Positions 34,080-42,580 of a DNA stretch of 44,789 bases are shown piece after piece; the first letter of the stretch is position 1; the number at the start of each line of letters is the position of its first letter. Where the stretch lies: contig CAZOKZ010000039.1 in NCBI GenBank assembly GCA_964580585.1, positions 1 through 44,789 on the forward strand, in the 5' to 3' direction. The notes beneath the pieces were generated by a model. It searched no databases, was not told where the DNA came from, and was given only the letters and a program-made list of their open reading frames with translations. A program made the position numbers and the translations under genes. This DNA is from CAZOKZ01 sp964580585 (lineage in GTDB: Bacteria; Sumerlaeota; Sumerlaeia; SLMS01; JAHLLQ01).

Positions 34080-34841
34080 ATGGATCGCCAACTCACATCG
34101 TGCGAATGCGTCAATCGGATCGTCGAACGCCTGCTAGGCATAGCGCGACGAATTCTCGGCGACAATTTCGTCGGCGCCTACCTCCACGGCTCACTGGCAG
34201 TCGGAGACTTCAACCCGCAAACCAGCGACGTCGATTTTCTCCTCGTCGTCCGCGAGCCGCTCGATGACACAACCATCCATGCGCTCCGAGAAATGCACCA
34301 ACGACTCATCGAATTCGACCCAAACTGGGGCGCCCGGCTCGAAGGCTCGTTCCTCCCCATTGCCTTCCTTCAATCCGCAGACCCACCCACCGCGCCAAGG
34401 CCCTACACCAACGGACGGCATTTCGGCATCGACCCCTATGGATATGAATGGGTGCTTGAAATGTCCATCGTTCGCGAAAATACGATCCGCCTTGCCGGTC
34501 CGCCTCCCGACACACTGATCCCGCCCATCTCGCACGACGCCCAACGCCGTGCCATCGCCCATCTGCTGCATCGGAATTGGAAACCCATGCTTCACGAATC
34601 CGTGCGCCTGCAAGACGCCGAATACCAAGCCTACGCCGTCCTCACCATGTGCCGTTGCCTGTATTTTGGGCACCATCACAAAATCGGCTCGAAAAAAACC
34701 GCAGCGCAATGGGTTCAAACGAATTACCCAGAGTGGTCGGACCTCTCTCAAACGGCGCTTGTCTGGACCAAAGGTGACCGCTTCGACCGGCTGGCGGAGT
34801 TGGAAAACCTTATCCAGTTCACATGCAAAATTTTCACGTAA
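34080..34841 (+). CDS. AadA-type nucleotidyltransferase (DUF4111)
   Basis: About 253 residues. The N-terminal domain has the polymerase-beta-type nucleotidyltransferase core GAYLHGSLAVGDFNPQTSDVDFLLVV (active-site GS and SDVD Asp pair). The C-terminal helical domain resembles that of aminoglycoside adenylyltransferases (QAYAVLTMCRCLYFGHH, then KKTAAQWVQTNYPEW). The family includes spectinomycin/streptomycin adenylyltransferases, but chromosomal relatives often have other or unknown substrates. Resistance should not be assumed. ATG 34080 lacks a clear ribosome binding site; an in-frame TTG lies at 34014. It is convergent with the GH13 gene, with a strong hairpin between. Confidence 0.82.
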   Translation: MDRQLTSCECVNRIVERLLGIARRILGDNFVGAYLHGSLAVGDFNPQTSDVDFLLVVREPLDDTTIHALREMHQRLIEFDPNWGARLEGSFLPIAFLQSADPPTAPRPYTNGRHFGIDPYGYEWVLEMSIVRENTIRLAGPPPDTLIPPISHDAQRRAIAHLLHRNWKPMLHESVRLQDAEYQAYAVLTMCRCLYFGHHHKIGSKKTAAQWVQTNYPEWSDLSQTALVWTKGDRFDRLAELENLIQFTCKIFT

Positions 34842-34855
34842 TCCAACTACGTGTA

Positions 34856-34884
34856 CGTTTCGGAACTACTCGTTCTGAAACGTC
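34856..34884. terminator. Hairpin between convergent genes
   Basis: A 12-bp stem with one G-T pair (ACGTTTCGGAAC, loop TACTC, GTTCTGAAACGT) lies between the stops of the nucleotidyltransferase and GH13 genes. It is well placed as a two-way transcription barrier, but there is no T-tract on either side, so its efficiency is uncertain. Confidence 0.55.
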
Positions 34885-34900
34885 AAAACCGCGCTTTGCA

Positions 34901-36421
34901 TCATTTCGCGACATCCAGAACCGCAAATTCCCACGGGCCAAACAGCATGCCCACCGCCCCGTCTGGTGAAACTTCAATCGAGTCGCTCAACATCGATCTC
35001 GAGGCGGCTAACAGCCGCGCCTCTCCCGCCAGCGAAAGCCGCACAGCGCGTCTGCGCCTCGAAAGATTGGCCACCACCGCAATTCGGTCACATGTTTCGC
35101 CATCCTCCCACACACGCTCCCAACCGAGCACGTCCGCATCGCCTGTTTCCAACCACCGCAAGTCTCCTCGTCGCAAGCAAACGCGCTCTTTTCGCAGGGC
35201 AATCAACCGCCGGTAGAAATTCAGCAGCGAATCGGGGTCGGTCTGCTGCTCCTCCACCGAAATTCCGTCGCCCGGCTGAAATTGCGTCGGAAAGGGATTC
35301 TCCGACTTGGTTTGATACCAATCGCACATCCCCTTGCCCTGGCCCGAGCGAGTCCAACGCATTCCTTCGCGCAAGCGATCGTGGCTGACCTGGCGATTGA
35401 CGCGCAGCCGCCCGACCATTCCGATTTCCTGACCATAATAAAGGCACGGCAATCCCGGCAACAGCAGGTTAAAAACCGCCCCCAGACGTAACTTCCTCGG
35501 GTTCGACTTCACGTTCGTGGCAAACCGCTGCACGTCATGATTTTCGATCACCGTGGAGAAAACTTTACCAACGGGCATTTTCGCGCGAATCCCATCCAGT
35601 TCTTCGCGAATCCGATCCGCTTTCAGGCTCGAAATCGCAAACATCAACCGGATGGCAAAGACCGCATCCATGCCGCTTTGATTTAGAATATCCTCGCCGT
35701 GGCTGCTCCAGTCGGCGGGCTCGGCGAGAAAAAACGCGTCGGGGCGAACGCGACGCACTTCCTCGACGAGTCCTTTCCAAAACCCACCCAACATCCCTGT
35801 CAGCCTGCCCTTGTGATCCAGGTCGTCCATCACATGGTCCATGCGATACCCGTCCACACCGCGCGGACGTTGCCCGCCATCCGGATTCATCCAGTATCGA
35901 TAGATAGAATGCTGAATCGAAAGCATTTCCGGATTGTCTAAATTCAATAGCAAGATATTCGGATTATGAAAAATGCCTTCGCCCATATCGATGGACAGGT
36001 GCTCCCTGTGGGTCCGTATCTTGTCGTGATAGAAGAAAAAATCTCGTTCGGACGATTTCGGATTTGCCTGAGCCCGCTCTGCCCAATCGTGCGTTCGAGG
36101 AACATACTGCGTTTCCATATCGAGCAACACGCGCATGTTGCGCGCATGCACCGCGTCGCAAAAATGGAAGAAGTCCTCGTTGGTTCCAAACTCCGGATCG
36201 ATTCGGAAAAAATCGCTGGGGAAATATTTATGATCGCTAGGAGCCGCCAGTAACGGATTGATCCAGAGCGCCGTTACGCCGAGTTCCTGGAGATAATCGA
36301 GCCGACTTTCCAGCCCCGGCAAATCGCCGATTCCGTCTCCATTCGAGTCATAGAAACTGCGGGGAAAAATCTGATAGAAAACCTCGTCCTGCCAACTGCG
36401 GTTCGCGCTCGATAAAGTCAT
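34901..36421 (-). CDS. Alpha-amylase family glycoside hydrolase (GH13)
   Basis: A cytoplasmic (no signal peptide) GH13 TIM-barrel enzyme of about 506 residues acting on alpha-glucosidic bonds. Family regions are in order: GVTALWINPLLAAPS (region near strand 2), GVDGYRMDHVMDDLD (region II, nucleophile Asp), FFLAEPADW (region III, acid/base Glu) and VIENHDVQRFAT (region IV, transition-state Asp). LLLPGLPCLYYGQEIGM follows. The N-terminus QDEVFYQIFPRSFYDSNGDGIGDLPG is typical of oligo-1,6-glucosidase, trehalose synthase or sucrose-phosphorylase-like groups, so the exact activity is open. ATG 36421 has GGAGGAGG upstream. It stands alone downstream of the RNA-containing gap and converges on the nucleotidyltransferase gene. 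Confidence 0.92.
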   Translation of the reverse strand: MTLSSANRSWQDEVFYQIFPRSFYDSNGDGIGDLPGLESRLDYLQELGVTALWINPLLAAPSDHKYFPSDFFRIDPEFGTNEDFFHFCDAVHARNMRVLLDMETQYVPRTHDWAERAQANPKSSERDFFFYHDKIRTHREHLSIDMGEGIFHNPNILLLNLDNPEMLSIQHSIYRYWMNPDGGQRPRGVDGYRMDHVMDDLDHKGRLTGMLGGFWKGLVEEVRRVRPDAFFLAEPADWSSHGEDILNQSGMDAVFAIRLMFAISSLKADRIREELDGIRAKMPVGKVFSTVIENHDVQRFATNVKSNPRKLRLGAVFNLLLPGLPCLYYGQEIGMVGRLRVNRQVSHDRLREGMRWTRSGQGKGMCDWYQTKSENPFPTQFQPGDGISVEEQQTDPDSLLNFYRRLIALRKERVCLRRGDLRWLETGDADVLGWERVWEDGETCDRIAVVANLSRRRRAVRLSLAGEARLLAASRSMLSDSIEVSPDGAVGMLFGPWEFAVLDVAK

Positions 36422-36578
36422 CGTCCACTCCTCCTCCAACTAAAAATGCAAAACTGCGTCGATTTTCCCGAAAGTGCAAACCCAATCCCCTTCAACGTGC
36501 AAATAAGGTAGGACGTCCTTAAGAAGATAGGGCGTTTTCAAAGCTGCAAGATCGTAGCAGCGCACCGTTGCAGGCTTG

Positions 36579-36606
36579 TCCGCCGTAGCCGCCAGGCGAA
36601 GGCGGA
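36579..36606. repeat. REP-like palindrome
   Basis: TCCGCC...GGCGGA with imperfect inner pairing (gtagccgccaggcgaa) matches a very common dispersed intergenic palindrome type of many bacteria. It lies in the gap between the GH13 gene and the exporter genes. Confidence 0.6.
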
Positions 36607-36659
36607 AGTCCGATGCACAACACCGGGATTGCGACTTTGAGAGCGCCCTGGCAAATAAG

Positions 36660-36685
36660 ATCGGCCCCCAGGGAAGGGGGCCGAT
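36660..36685 (-). terminator. Strong GC hairpin with weak T-tract on minus strand
   Basis: A perfect 10-bp stem (36660-36669 with 36676-36685; loop of 6) is followed on the minus strand by CTTATTTG. It would stop leftward transcription entering from the exporter genes before the GH13 gene, or end a minus-strand RNA from the adjacent structured region. Confidence 0.65.
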
Positions 36686-36691
36686 AAGTCC

Positions 36692-36931
36692 GGTGGTGCC
36701 AGGGGAGGGATTTCATAAGGCAGGGGGTTGAATAGGGTAGGCTAATACAAATCGGAAGGATGTTGTCCCTTTCGGGAGCGAGGGATTTGCATTTGGTAGG
36801 CTAACCCGAACTTGTTAGGTTCGGAGATTCGCCTCGCCTGGCCTTTGCCCACCATGACTGAGCAAATGGTTTTCGCGTCCGGTGCTATGCTCTCCTTTCG
36901 GCCACCTGTCCGAAAACAGGTCGTTTATTTT
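36692..36931 (+). ncRNA. Candidate structured non-coding RNA, unassigned
   Basis: No credible gene lies between 36422 and 37275, yet this stretch folds into nested helices: GGTGG/CCACC (36692/36902), AGGGGAGGG/CTCTCCTTT (36701/36890), CATA/TATG (36714/36886) and AGGCAGGG/CCTCGCCT (36718/36832, one mismatch). Inner hairpins are CAAATC/GATTTG (36748/36784), CCGAAC/GTTCGG (36806-36824) and CCTTTGC/GCAAATGG (36842/36862). The decanucleotide GGTAGGCTAA occurs twice (36736, 36795), flanking the first inner hairpin. Several pairs are G-T on the plus strand and would be mismatches on the minus strand, and a T-tract terminator follows, so the plus strand is favoured. It does not match tmRNA, RNase P, SRP or tRNA as I know them. 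No promoter was identified. Confidence 0.4.
36904..36931 (+). terminator. Rho-independent terminator of the candidate RNA
   Basis: ACCTGT-CCGAAA-ACAGGT hairpin followed by CGTTTATTTTC. It shares three bases with the 3' arm of the outermost helix of the candidate RNA. Confidence 0.6.
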
Positions 36932-37275
36932 CATTCACCCTCTCTCGATCCAGAGAGAAAGTGGACCGTTCTAGGGCGATTCGTCTGAACGGTTACTGCT
37001 TTGATCATTCTCACTTATTTTCCTAGAGAGAAATGTGCCAATTGATGAAGCGCAAGACATTTTCTCTAGACCCTTCATTTTTTTAGAGAAACACACAAAT
37101 GATGCCAACCTATTCGGGAAGCGGCCAAACGTAAGGTGATTAACAAGCGAGATTCCGTCTCCATTGAAAGTCTCAAAAAGAGAACCCTCCAAAATATGTA
37201 CTGCCAATTCTATTTCTGTCTCTCTTGAACGTACAGAAATTCGGCAAAAACACTTACTTGTTTATTATCAATGAT
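36932..37275. other. AT-rich gene-free stretch
   Basis: Downstream of the exporter genes. It contains an interrupted inverted repeat around ctagagagaaa (near 37025) and ttttctctag (near 37062), plus a short hairpin TCTCTC/GAGAGA near 36945. The only minus-strand open frame (36971-37207) starts with TTG, has no ribosome binding site and resembles no protein I know, so I do not call a gene. Confidence 0.5.
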
Positions 37276-39108
37276 TTACGACGATTCGCCAACACCAGCA
37301 GCCGGCTGTTCCCGATACTGCAAGTCGTACAACCGGCGATATAGCCCATTGCGTTCGAGCAATTCGCGGTGGGTACCTTCTTCGGCAAGGTGCCCGTCGC
37401 GCAGCACCAGGATCTTGTGGGCTTGCTGAATCGTGGACAACCGGTGCGCGATAACCAGCGCAGTGCGACCAATTGTCAGGCGATTCAGCGCTGCCTGGAG
37501 CAATTTTTCCGTTTCCGTATCAATGTTGGACGTTGCTTCGTCCAAAATCAGGATTTCTGGCTCAAACGCCAATGCCCGCGCAAAGGAAAGCAATTGCTTC
37601 TGACCGACGCTCAACGTCGCGCCGCGTTCCATCACGCCCGTTTCATAACCGCGCGGCAGGCGCTCGATAAACGGCGCCGCATTGACGGCCTCGGCGACCT
37701 CGACGATTTTCTCGTGGCTGATCGCGTTTTCACCTAAACGGATATTTTCGGAAACCGAACCCTTGAACAGGAACACATCCTGGAGCACGATGGCGATTTT
37801 CGCTCGCAGATCTTCCTGCGTCATTTCGCGAATATCCACGCCGTCGATCAGAATACTCCCCCGCTGGATGTCATAGAATCGGCAAAGCAACGACATCAGC
37901 GTCGATTTTCCCGAACCCGTCGGGCCGACAATTGCCACTGTCTGGCCGCGTTCGACGCGGAACGACACACCTTTCAGCACCCAATCTTCGTCCTGGTATG
38001 CAAACCACACGTCACGGAATTCAATCGAGTGATCGAACGTCGGCGACGGTTTGGGTTCGGGCGGATTCTGAATATCGGGTTCGGTATCGAGCAGCTTGAA
38101 AATACGCTCGCTGGCCGCAATGGCCGACTGCACGAGATTATATTTTTCCGACAAATCCTTGATCGGCATGAAAAACCGTTCGAGCAAACTGACGAATAAA
38201 ATCAGATCGCCGATGGTAACATGGCCGTCGAGGTACTGGTGTCCGCCGCGCCAGATCACTAATGCCACTCCAATTGCCGCAATCAGTTCGATCAGCGGAA
38301 AGTACATCGAATACGCGAACACCGTCTTGAAATGCGCCTCGCGATGCAGATCGTTCAGTGTCTCGAATTGCGTGAATTGCGTTTTCTCGCGCGTATTGGC
38401 CTGCACGGTGCGCATACCGGTGATGTTTTCCTGCACGTGTGTGTTCAACCGCGACAAACGAAGCCGCGTCAGTCTATACGACACGCGAATCGCGTTACGA
38501 AATGCCCAAGAGAGCGCAAACACCATCGGGATGATGATCATCGCCCACAGTGCCAGTTTCCAGTTCACAATAAACAAGACGGCAATAATGCCACCGAGCA
38601 AAAATACCTGCTGAAAAATTCCCACCACGCCTTGCGCGAACAATTCGTTCAGCACGTTGACGTCCGACGTAATGCGCGTCACCAGCCAACCGACGGCTTT
38701 TTTGTCGAAAAACCGCAGCGATTGCTTTTCCAGGTGGCGGAACAAATCCATCCGCAAATCGCGCATGGATTCCTGGCCAATCTTGGCAATTTCGTATGCC
38801 GTGAACGCTTCGAGAAAAAACATCGCCACCATGACGAGCAAAATCCCGACGCACATCATCAGCACGCCGTTCATGTCGCCGTTCGCAATCTGCACATCGA
38901 CGATGTATTTCGTCAGCAACGATGGCGCGAGCATCAGCAGCGACAAAATCACCGACAGAACCACAGCCACGATGACTTTGCCACGCCGAGGCGCCAGATA
39001 GCGCGTCAAGCGACGGACTTGCGTCCAGTCCTCGATCGTTTCGTAAGCCTCGGCTTCCTGGCGCTCGTGTTTACGCATTTCGCGGCGAAGTTTATCAGGA
39101 GACTTCAA
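37276..39108 (-). CDS. ABC exporter half-transporter, canonical ATP site (heterodimer partner)
   Basis: A 610-residue type IV ABC exporter half: six membrane helices (about 35-320) and one nucleotide-binding domain. Walker A is GPTGSGKST, the signature is LSVGQKQ (non-canonical; usually LSGGQ), Walker B is ILILDEATSNIDTE with the catalytic Glu, and the H-loop is VIAHRLST. Together with the upstream partner it forms one normal and one degenerate ATP site, as in BmrCD or TM287/288. The start is TTG 39108, inside the partner's last codons, with GAGGAGG nine bases upstream. The first ATG (39078) has no ribosome binding site. Substrates could be lipids, drugs or peptides and cannot be read from the sequence. 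The N-terminal tail is highly charged. Confidence 0.94.
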   Translation of the reverse strand: MKSPDKLRREMRKHERQEAEAYETIEDWTQVRRLTRYLAPRRGKVIVAVVLSVILSLLMLAPSLLTKYIVDVQIANGDMNGVLMMCVGILLVMVAMFFLEAFTAYEIAKIGQESMRDLRMDLFRHLEKQSLRFFDKKAVGWLVTRITSDVNVLNELFAQGVVGIFQQVFLLGGIIAVLFIVNWKLALWAMIIIPMVFALSWAFRNAIRVSYRLTRLRLSRLNTHVQENITGMRTVQANTREKTQFTQFETLNDLHREAHFKTVFAYSMYFPLIELIAAIGVALVIWRGGHQYLDGHVTIGDLILFVSLLERFFMPIKDLSEKYNLVQSAIAASERIFKLLDTEPDIQNPPEPKPSPTFDHSIEFRDVWFAYQDEDWVLKGVSFRVERGQTVAIVGPTGSGKSTLMSLLCRFYDIQRGSILIDGVDIREMTQEDLRAKIAIVLQDVFLFKGSVSENIRLGENAISHEKIVEVAEAVNAAPFIERLPRGYETGVMERGATLSVGQKQLLSFARALAFEPEILILDEATSNIDTETEKLLQAALNRLTIGRTALVIAHRLSTIQQAHKILVLRDGHLAEEGTHRELLERNGLYRRLYDLQYREQPAAGVGESS

Positions 39109-40855
39109 GCGCTTCGACCTCCTCTTCGAGGAGTTGCTTGCGATACAGATCAGCGTAAAGACCCGGTTGCGCCGTCAGCGCATCGTGCGCGCCGCGTTGT
39201 GTGATCGCGCCGTCTTCGAACACGATGATTTCATCCGCCAACGCCACCGTCGAGATGCGGTGGGAAATCAGCAGTGTCGTTCGTCCCTGCATAACGTTCT
39301 TGAGCGACGAGAGGATCGCTTCCTCGGTGTGCGTATCGACCGCCGAGAGCGAATCGTCGAGAATCATCACGCGCGCGTCACGCACCAGCGCCCGCGCCAG
39401 GCTGAGGCGTTGTTTCTGCCCACCGGAAAGATTAATCCCGCGCTCTCCCAACATCGTCTCGTACTGCTTGGGAAATTCGGCGATGTCTTTGTGAACGTCG
39501 GCCTTGGTCGTCGCAGTGACGATATCCTCGTCGGTCAACTCGCCGAGCGCCCCGAATCGCACGTTATCCGCGATGGTTTCGCTGAAGAGGAACGTTTCCT
39601 GGAACACAATGCCCACCGCGCGGCGAAGCTCTTCGAGCGGCCAATCGTTGATGTCGATTCCGCCAATATAAATCTGACCCGCATCGACGGGATACAGTCG
39701 CAACAGCAGGTGCACGAACGTGGACTTCCCCGCTCCCACACGCCCGATGATGCCAAGCGTGCGGCCTTCGGGGATTGTCATCGTGACATTTCGCAGCGCC
39801 GGAAACGTGGCGCCCTGATACGTAAATGTCACGTCTCGAAATTCAATATCGAGTCGGTCGGGCATCGTGAAGGTTTGCGCGCGGTCGGAATTTTTCACCA
39901 ACGGCTCGGTCGAAAGCATTTCATTGATGCGATCCATCGACGCGGCGCCCCGTTGATACAGGTTGATCACCCAACCCGCGGCAATCAACGGCCAGATCAA
40001 CATGCCGAACATCATGACCAGCGAAACCAGCGTACCGTAGTCCATAGCCTCGGCAATGATTCGTCGCGCGCCAATGTACAGAATCATCAGCATCCCCAAC
40101 CCTGTTACAAGGCGAATGGCGGGAAAGAAACTCGCCTGGATGCGTGCCAGTTGCAGGCTCTTGTCGATGTAGTTTCCGTTTTCCACGCCAAAACGTTCGG
40201 ACGTGTGGACTTCCTGACCGTAAGCCTTGATCACGCGCATCCCGGCGAGCGATTCCTGGACAAACGTGGTCAACTCGGCCATCTGATCCTGCTGCGCCCG
40301 CGAGACCTTGTGCATCCGGTTGCCAAACATTTTCACCACCGGCGGCAGCAAAATCATCGGCGCCAAACCCGCCAGCGTCGTCCGCCAATCGAGCTTCAAC
40401 ATGTAGCCCAACACCAGCGGCAACGTGAAAATCGTGTTCGCGGTGTACATGATCGCCGGTCCGATCATCATGCGCACGATGTCGATGTCGTTCGTCATGC
40501 GCGCCATCACGTCGCCGGTGCTGTGCCCGTCGTAGAAAGACGAATCCAGGCGCTGAAGGTGACGATAAATATCGTTTCGGAAATCGTATTCCATATCGCG
40601 CGACGTGTCGATCAGCACACGCCGCATCAGGTAACGAAACGCCCCGGCCAATCCCGCCAGAACAACGATGTATATTCCAACCCAACCCAAATCCGTCATT
40701 CTCGAAGCATGCGCCACGACAACATTGATGCCGTCACCGACGACTTTCGGGACCTGAACACCAAGAACGTTTGCCAGGAGGACGAATAAAATTCCCCAGG
40801 CAAATCGCCAACGATAGCGGCGAACATAGGAATAAAGGGGGCGAAATGATTTCAT
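39095..40855 (-). CDS. ABC exporter half-transporter, degenerate ATP site (heterodimer partner)
   Basis: A half-transporter of about 586 residues with the same architecture as its neighbour. Walker A is GRVGAGKST and the signature is canonical, LSGGQKQRLSLAR. Walker B is VMILDDSLSAVD, with Asp where the catalytic Glu should be. The H-loop His is kept (LISHRIST). The missing Glu here and the altered signature in the partner both fall in the same composite site, the expected pattern for a heterodimer. ATG 40855 follows the stop of the GT2 gene by four bases, and the gene overlaps the next by 14 bases. The three genes therefore look like one transcript, possibly linking export to envelope glycan or lipid synthesis (inference). 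Confidence 0.94.
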   Translation of the reverse strand: MKSFRPLYSYVRRYRWRFAWGILFVLLANVLGVQVPKVVGDGINVVVAHASRMTDLGWVGIYIVVLAGLAGAFRYLMRRVLIDTSRDMEYDFRNDIYRHLQRLDSSFYDGHSTGDVMARMTNDIDIVRMMIGPAIMYTANTIFTLPLVLGYMLKLDWRTTLAGLAPMILLPPVVKMFGNRMHKVSRAQQDQMAELTTFVQESLAGMRVIKAYGQEVHTSERFGVENGNYIDKSLQLARIQASFFPAIRLVTGLGMLMILYIGARRIIAEAMDYGTLVSLVMMFGMLIWPLIAAGWVINLYQRGAASMDRINEMLSTEPLVKNSDRAQTFTMPDRLDIEFRDVTFTYQGATFPALRNVTMTIPEGRTLGIIGRVGAGKSTFVHLLLRLYPVDAGQIYIGGIDINDWPLEELRRAVGIVFQETFLFSETIADNVRFGALGELTDEDIVTATTKADVHKDIAEFPKQYETMLGERGINLSGGQKQRLSLARALVRDARVMILDDSLSAVDTHTEEAILSSLKNVMQGRTTLLISHRISTVALADEIIVFEDGAITQRGAHDALTAQPGLYADLYRKQLLEEEVEALEVS

Positions 40856-40859
40856 CAAC

Positions 40860-41816
40860 TCAGGTTTTCGAGACCTCTTCCCCAGACAACGGAGCCAGGC
40901 GGGGAAACACTCCGCGAGGACGCCGATTTAATCGCAGTAAACAGCGAAGAGCAAAAATAACTCCAAATCCATAGGACTGAATAATCGCTCGACGATACTT
41001 TTTTTCCCCCGGACGCATCAGCCACTTCAACTCGAAGGGGCAAAATCGGGTCCAGAATGTCGCAAATGTCAGATTCTTCACAGCAAAGATCATTCGGCCA
41101 CGAAAGAGCAGCTTCAAAAACCGTGGCGAAAGCAGTCCCACACCCACCGATTCCCAGTGGTATCCCACGGCCCCCGCGATGTAGCGAACCCTCCGACCCG
41201 AAGCACGGAAACGAAAACAAAGATCGGTTTCTTCAAAATAGGCTGGGAAAAACTCCTCGTCCAGCCCCCCGAGCGCCGCGATATCGGCGCGCCGAAACGC
41301 AATCAGCGCCCCCGTCACAAAATCCACGTCGCGGTCTTCGTCCCACTGCCCCTCGTCCAGCTCGCCCATGCCGTAATGCTCGGCCATGAAATTCGGGTGC
41401 AGAATCCCACCCGCATGCTGGATCGTGCGCGTGTTGGGATAGAGCAGCTTCGCACCCGTCAGGCCAATGGTCGGATCGCTCGCAAGCGGCTCGGCCATCC
41501 GACGCACCGTATCGGGTTCGACCGCGCAATCGGCATTTAACATCACAATAATTGGATGAGTCGCGGCGCGCCACCCAACGTTGTTTCCACCCGCGCAGCC
41601 TAAATTCGCGCCCGTCCGGATGGTCTTTGTGACGCTGGGGTGAGCTTCGGCAATATCCGCCGAGCCATCGCCGGAATCGTTGTCCACCACGATGACTTCC
41701 AACTCCACGTCCCGCGAACGAGCGAGTTCGTCCAGACACACAGGCAGGTACCTGGCGCTGTTGAACGTCAAAATCACCACGGACACGGCTAAGGGCGCAT
41801 CATCGGGCACAGACAA
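40860..41816 (-). CDS. Glycosyltransferase family 2 (rhamnosyltransferase-like)
   Basis: A GT-A enzyme of 318 residues. The N-terminal nucleotide-sugar fold reads VSVVILTFNSARYLPVCLDE, then VIVVDNDSGDGSADI, NLGCAGGNNVGW and MLNADCAVEPDT, where the DxD position reads ADC. The acceptor part has FVTGALIAFRRADIAALGGLDEEFF and FEETDLCFRFRASG with the catalytic ED. This pattern is common in WbbL-type rhamnosyltransferases of cell-surface polysaccharides. The C-terminal part is basic and could lie on the membrane. The start is TTG 41816 or in-frame GTG 41810, both near GGAG. It precedes the ABC pair by four bases, suggesting joint expression. Confidence 0.9.
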   Translation of the reverse strand: MSVPDDAPLAVSVVILTFNSARYLPVCLDELARSRDVELEVIVVDNDSGDGSADIAEAHPSVTKTIRTGANLGCAGGNNVGWRAATHPIIVMLNADCAVEPDTVRRMAEPLASDPTIGLTGAKLLYPNTRTIQHAGGILHPNFMAEHYGMGELDEGQWDEDRDVDFVTGALIAFRRADIAALGGLDEEFFPAYFEETDLCFRFRASGRRVRYIAGAVGYHWESVGVGLLSPRFLKLLFRGRMIFAVKNLTFATFWTRFCPFELKWLMRPGEKKYRRAIIQSYGFGVIFALRCLLRLNRRPRGVFPRLAPLSGEEVSKT

Positions 41817-41904
41817 GCACTCCGAAAAGAATTAAGAAAAAGCAAAACCGCGAAGTGACAAAGACACAAAGGAAACACGAAGAAAAGCAGGATAATTTTA
41901 CAAA

Positions 41905-41943
41905 CGAAAATCCCGGCCACTCGGAAAATCCGAGGGCCGGGAT
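41905..41943 (-). terminator. Rho-independent terminator after rpsG
   Basis: A long hairpin (ATCCCGGCC with GGCCGGGAT, then CTCGG with CCGAG, one bulge) is followed on the minus strand by TTTTCGTTTG. It ends the rpsL-rpsG unit before the GT2 gene. Confidence 0.9.
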
Positions 41944-41987
41944 GAACTTCAAATGCTTGAAAGCCGAGGCGCAAGCGCCGCGCGAGC

Positions 41988-42509
41988 TTACCAGCGATAG
42001 TGAGCGAAGGCCTTGTTGGCTTCGGCCATGCGCAACACGTCTTCTTTCTTCTTGATCGCGCCACCGGTGCTCTTGAAAGCATCCATCAGTTCGTTGGCCA
42101 GACGTAAGGCCATCGTCTTTTCGTTGCGCGAACGGGAGAAACCGATCAACCAGCGGAAAGCAAGCGCCTGACGGCGTTCGGGCTTCACTTCGATCGGAAC
42201 CTGATAGTTGGCACCGCCGACGCGGCGGCTCTTGACTTCGAGAACCGGCTTGGCGTTTTCCACAGCTTGATTGAAAACCTCGATTGCATCCTGGCCTTCG
42301 ACCTTGGCGGCGATAATATCCATCGCGTCGTAGAAAATCTTCTCGGCGACCGATTTTTTACCGTCCCACATCAGGTTATTGATAAATTTGGAAACCAGCG
42401 TGCTGCCAAAGCGCACGTCCGGGACTAAGCCGCGACCGGGTGGATTCCGGCGACGCGACATTTTTCTCATACTGCGTGAACGACCGTCTTTTTTCTTACG
42501 CTTAGCCAC
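41988..42509 (-). CDS. rpsG: 30S ribosomal protein S7 with basic N-terminal extension
   Basis: It binds the 3' domain of 16S rRNA and starts assembly of the 30S head. The S7 core is standard: MSRRRNPPGRGLVPDVRFGS, KKSVAEKIFYDAMDII, NAKPVLEVKSRRVGGANYQVP and AFAHYRW at the end. S7 normally begins at the MSRRR segment and has about 156 residues. Here GTG 42509, with GAGGTG five bases upstream, adds 16 mostly basic residues (AKRKKKDGRSRSMRK). The ATG at 42461 has no good ribosome binding site, so the extension is probably real. It follows rpsL after about 70 bases, as in the str operon, but fusA and tuf do not follow. Confidence 0.98.
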   Translation of the reverse strand: MAKRKKKDGRSRSMRKMSRRRNPPGRGLVPDVRFGSTLVSKFINNLMWDGKKSVAEKIFYDAMDIIAAKVEGQDAIEVFNQAVENAKPVLEVKSRRVGGANYQVPIEVKPERRQALAFRWLIGFSRSRNEKTMALRLANELMDAFKSTGGAIKKKEDVLRMAEANKAFAHYRW

Positions 42510-42580
42510 GTGAACACCTCAAAAAAATTGCGTTAAGCAGCGGTCAGGCCGCCGCGAAGATCGGTAAAGATGAAACGAAC

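Noticed and set aside
36690..36740. Possible tRNA 3' end on the minus strand (GGCACCA)
   Set aside because: No T-loop GTTCRANNC, no anticodon arm and no acceptor partner at the right distance; the sequence fits the larger folded region better.
36692..36931. 6S RNA or c-di-GMP riboswitch
   Set aside because: The helices form a junction with a side hairpin and not one long hairpin with a central bubble, and the conserved GEMM bases are not found.
36971..37207. Minus-strand open frame of 78 codons
   Set aside because: It starts with TTG, has no ribosome binding site, resembles no protein family and lies in an AT-rich, repeat-containing gap.
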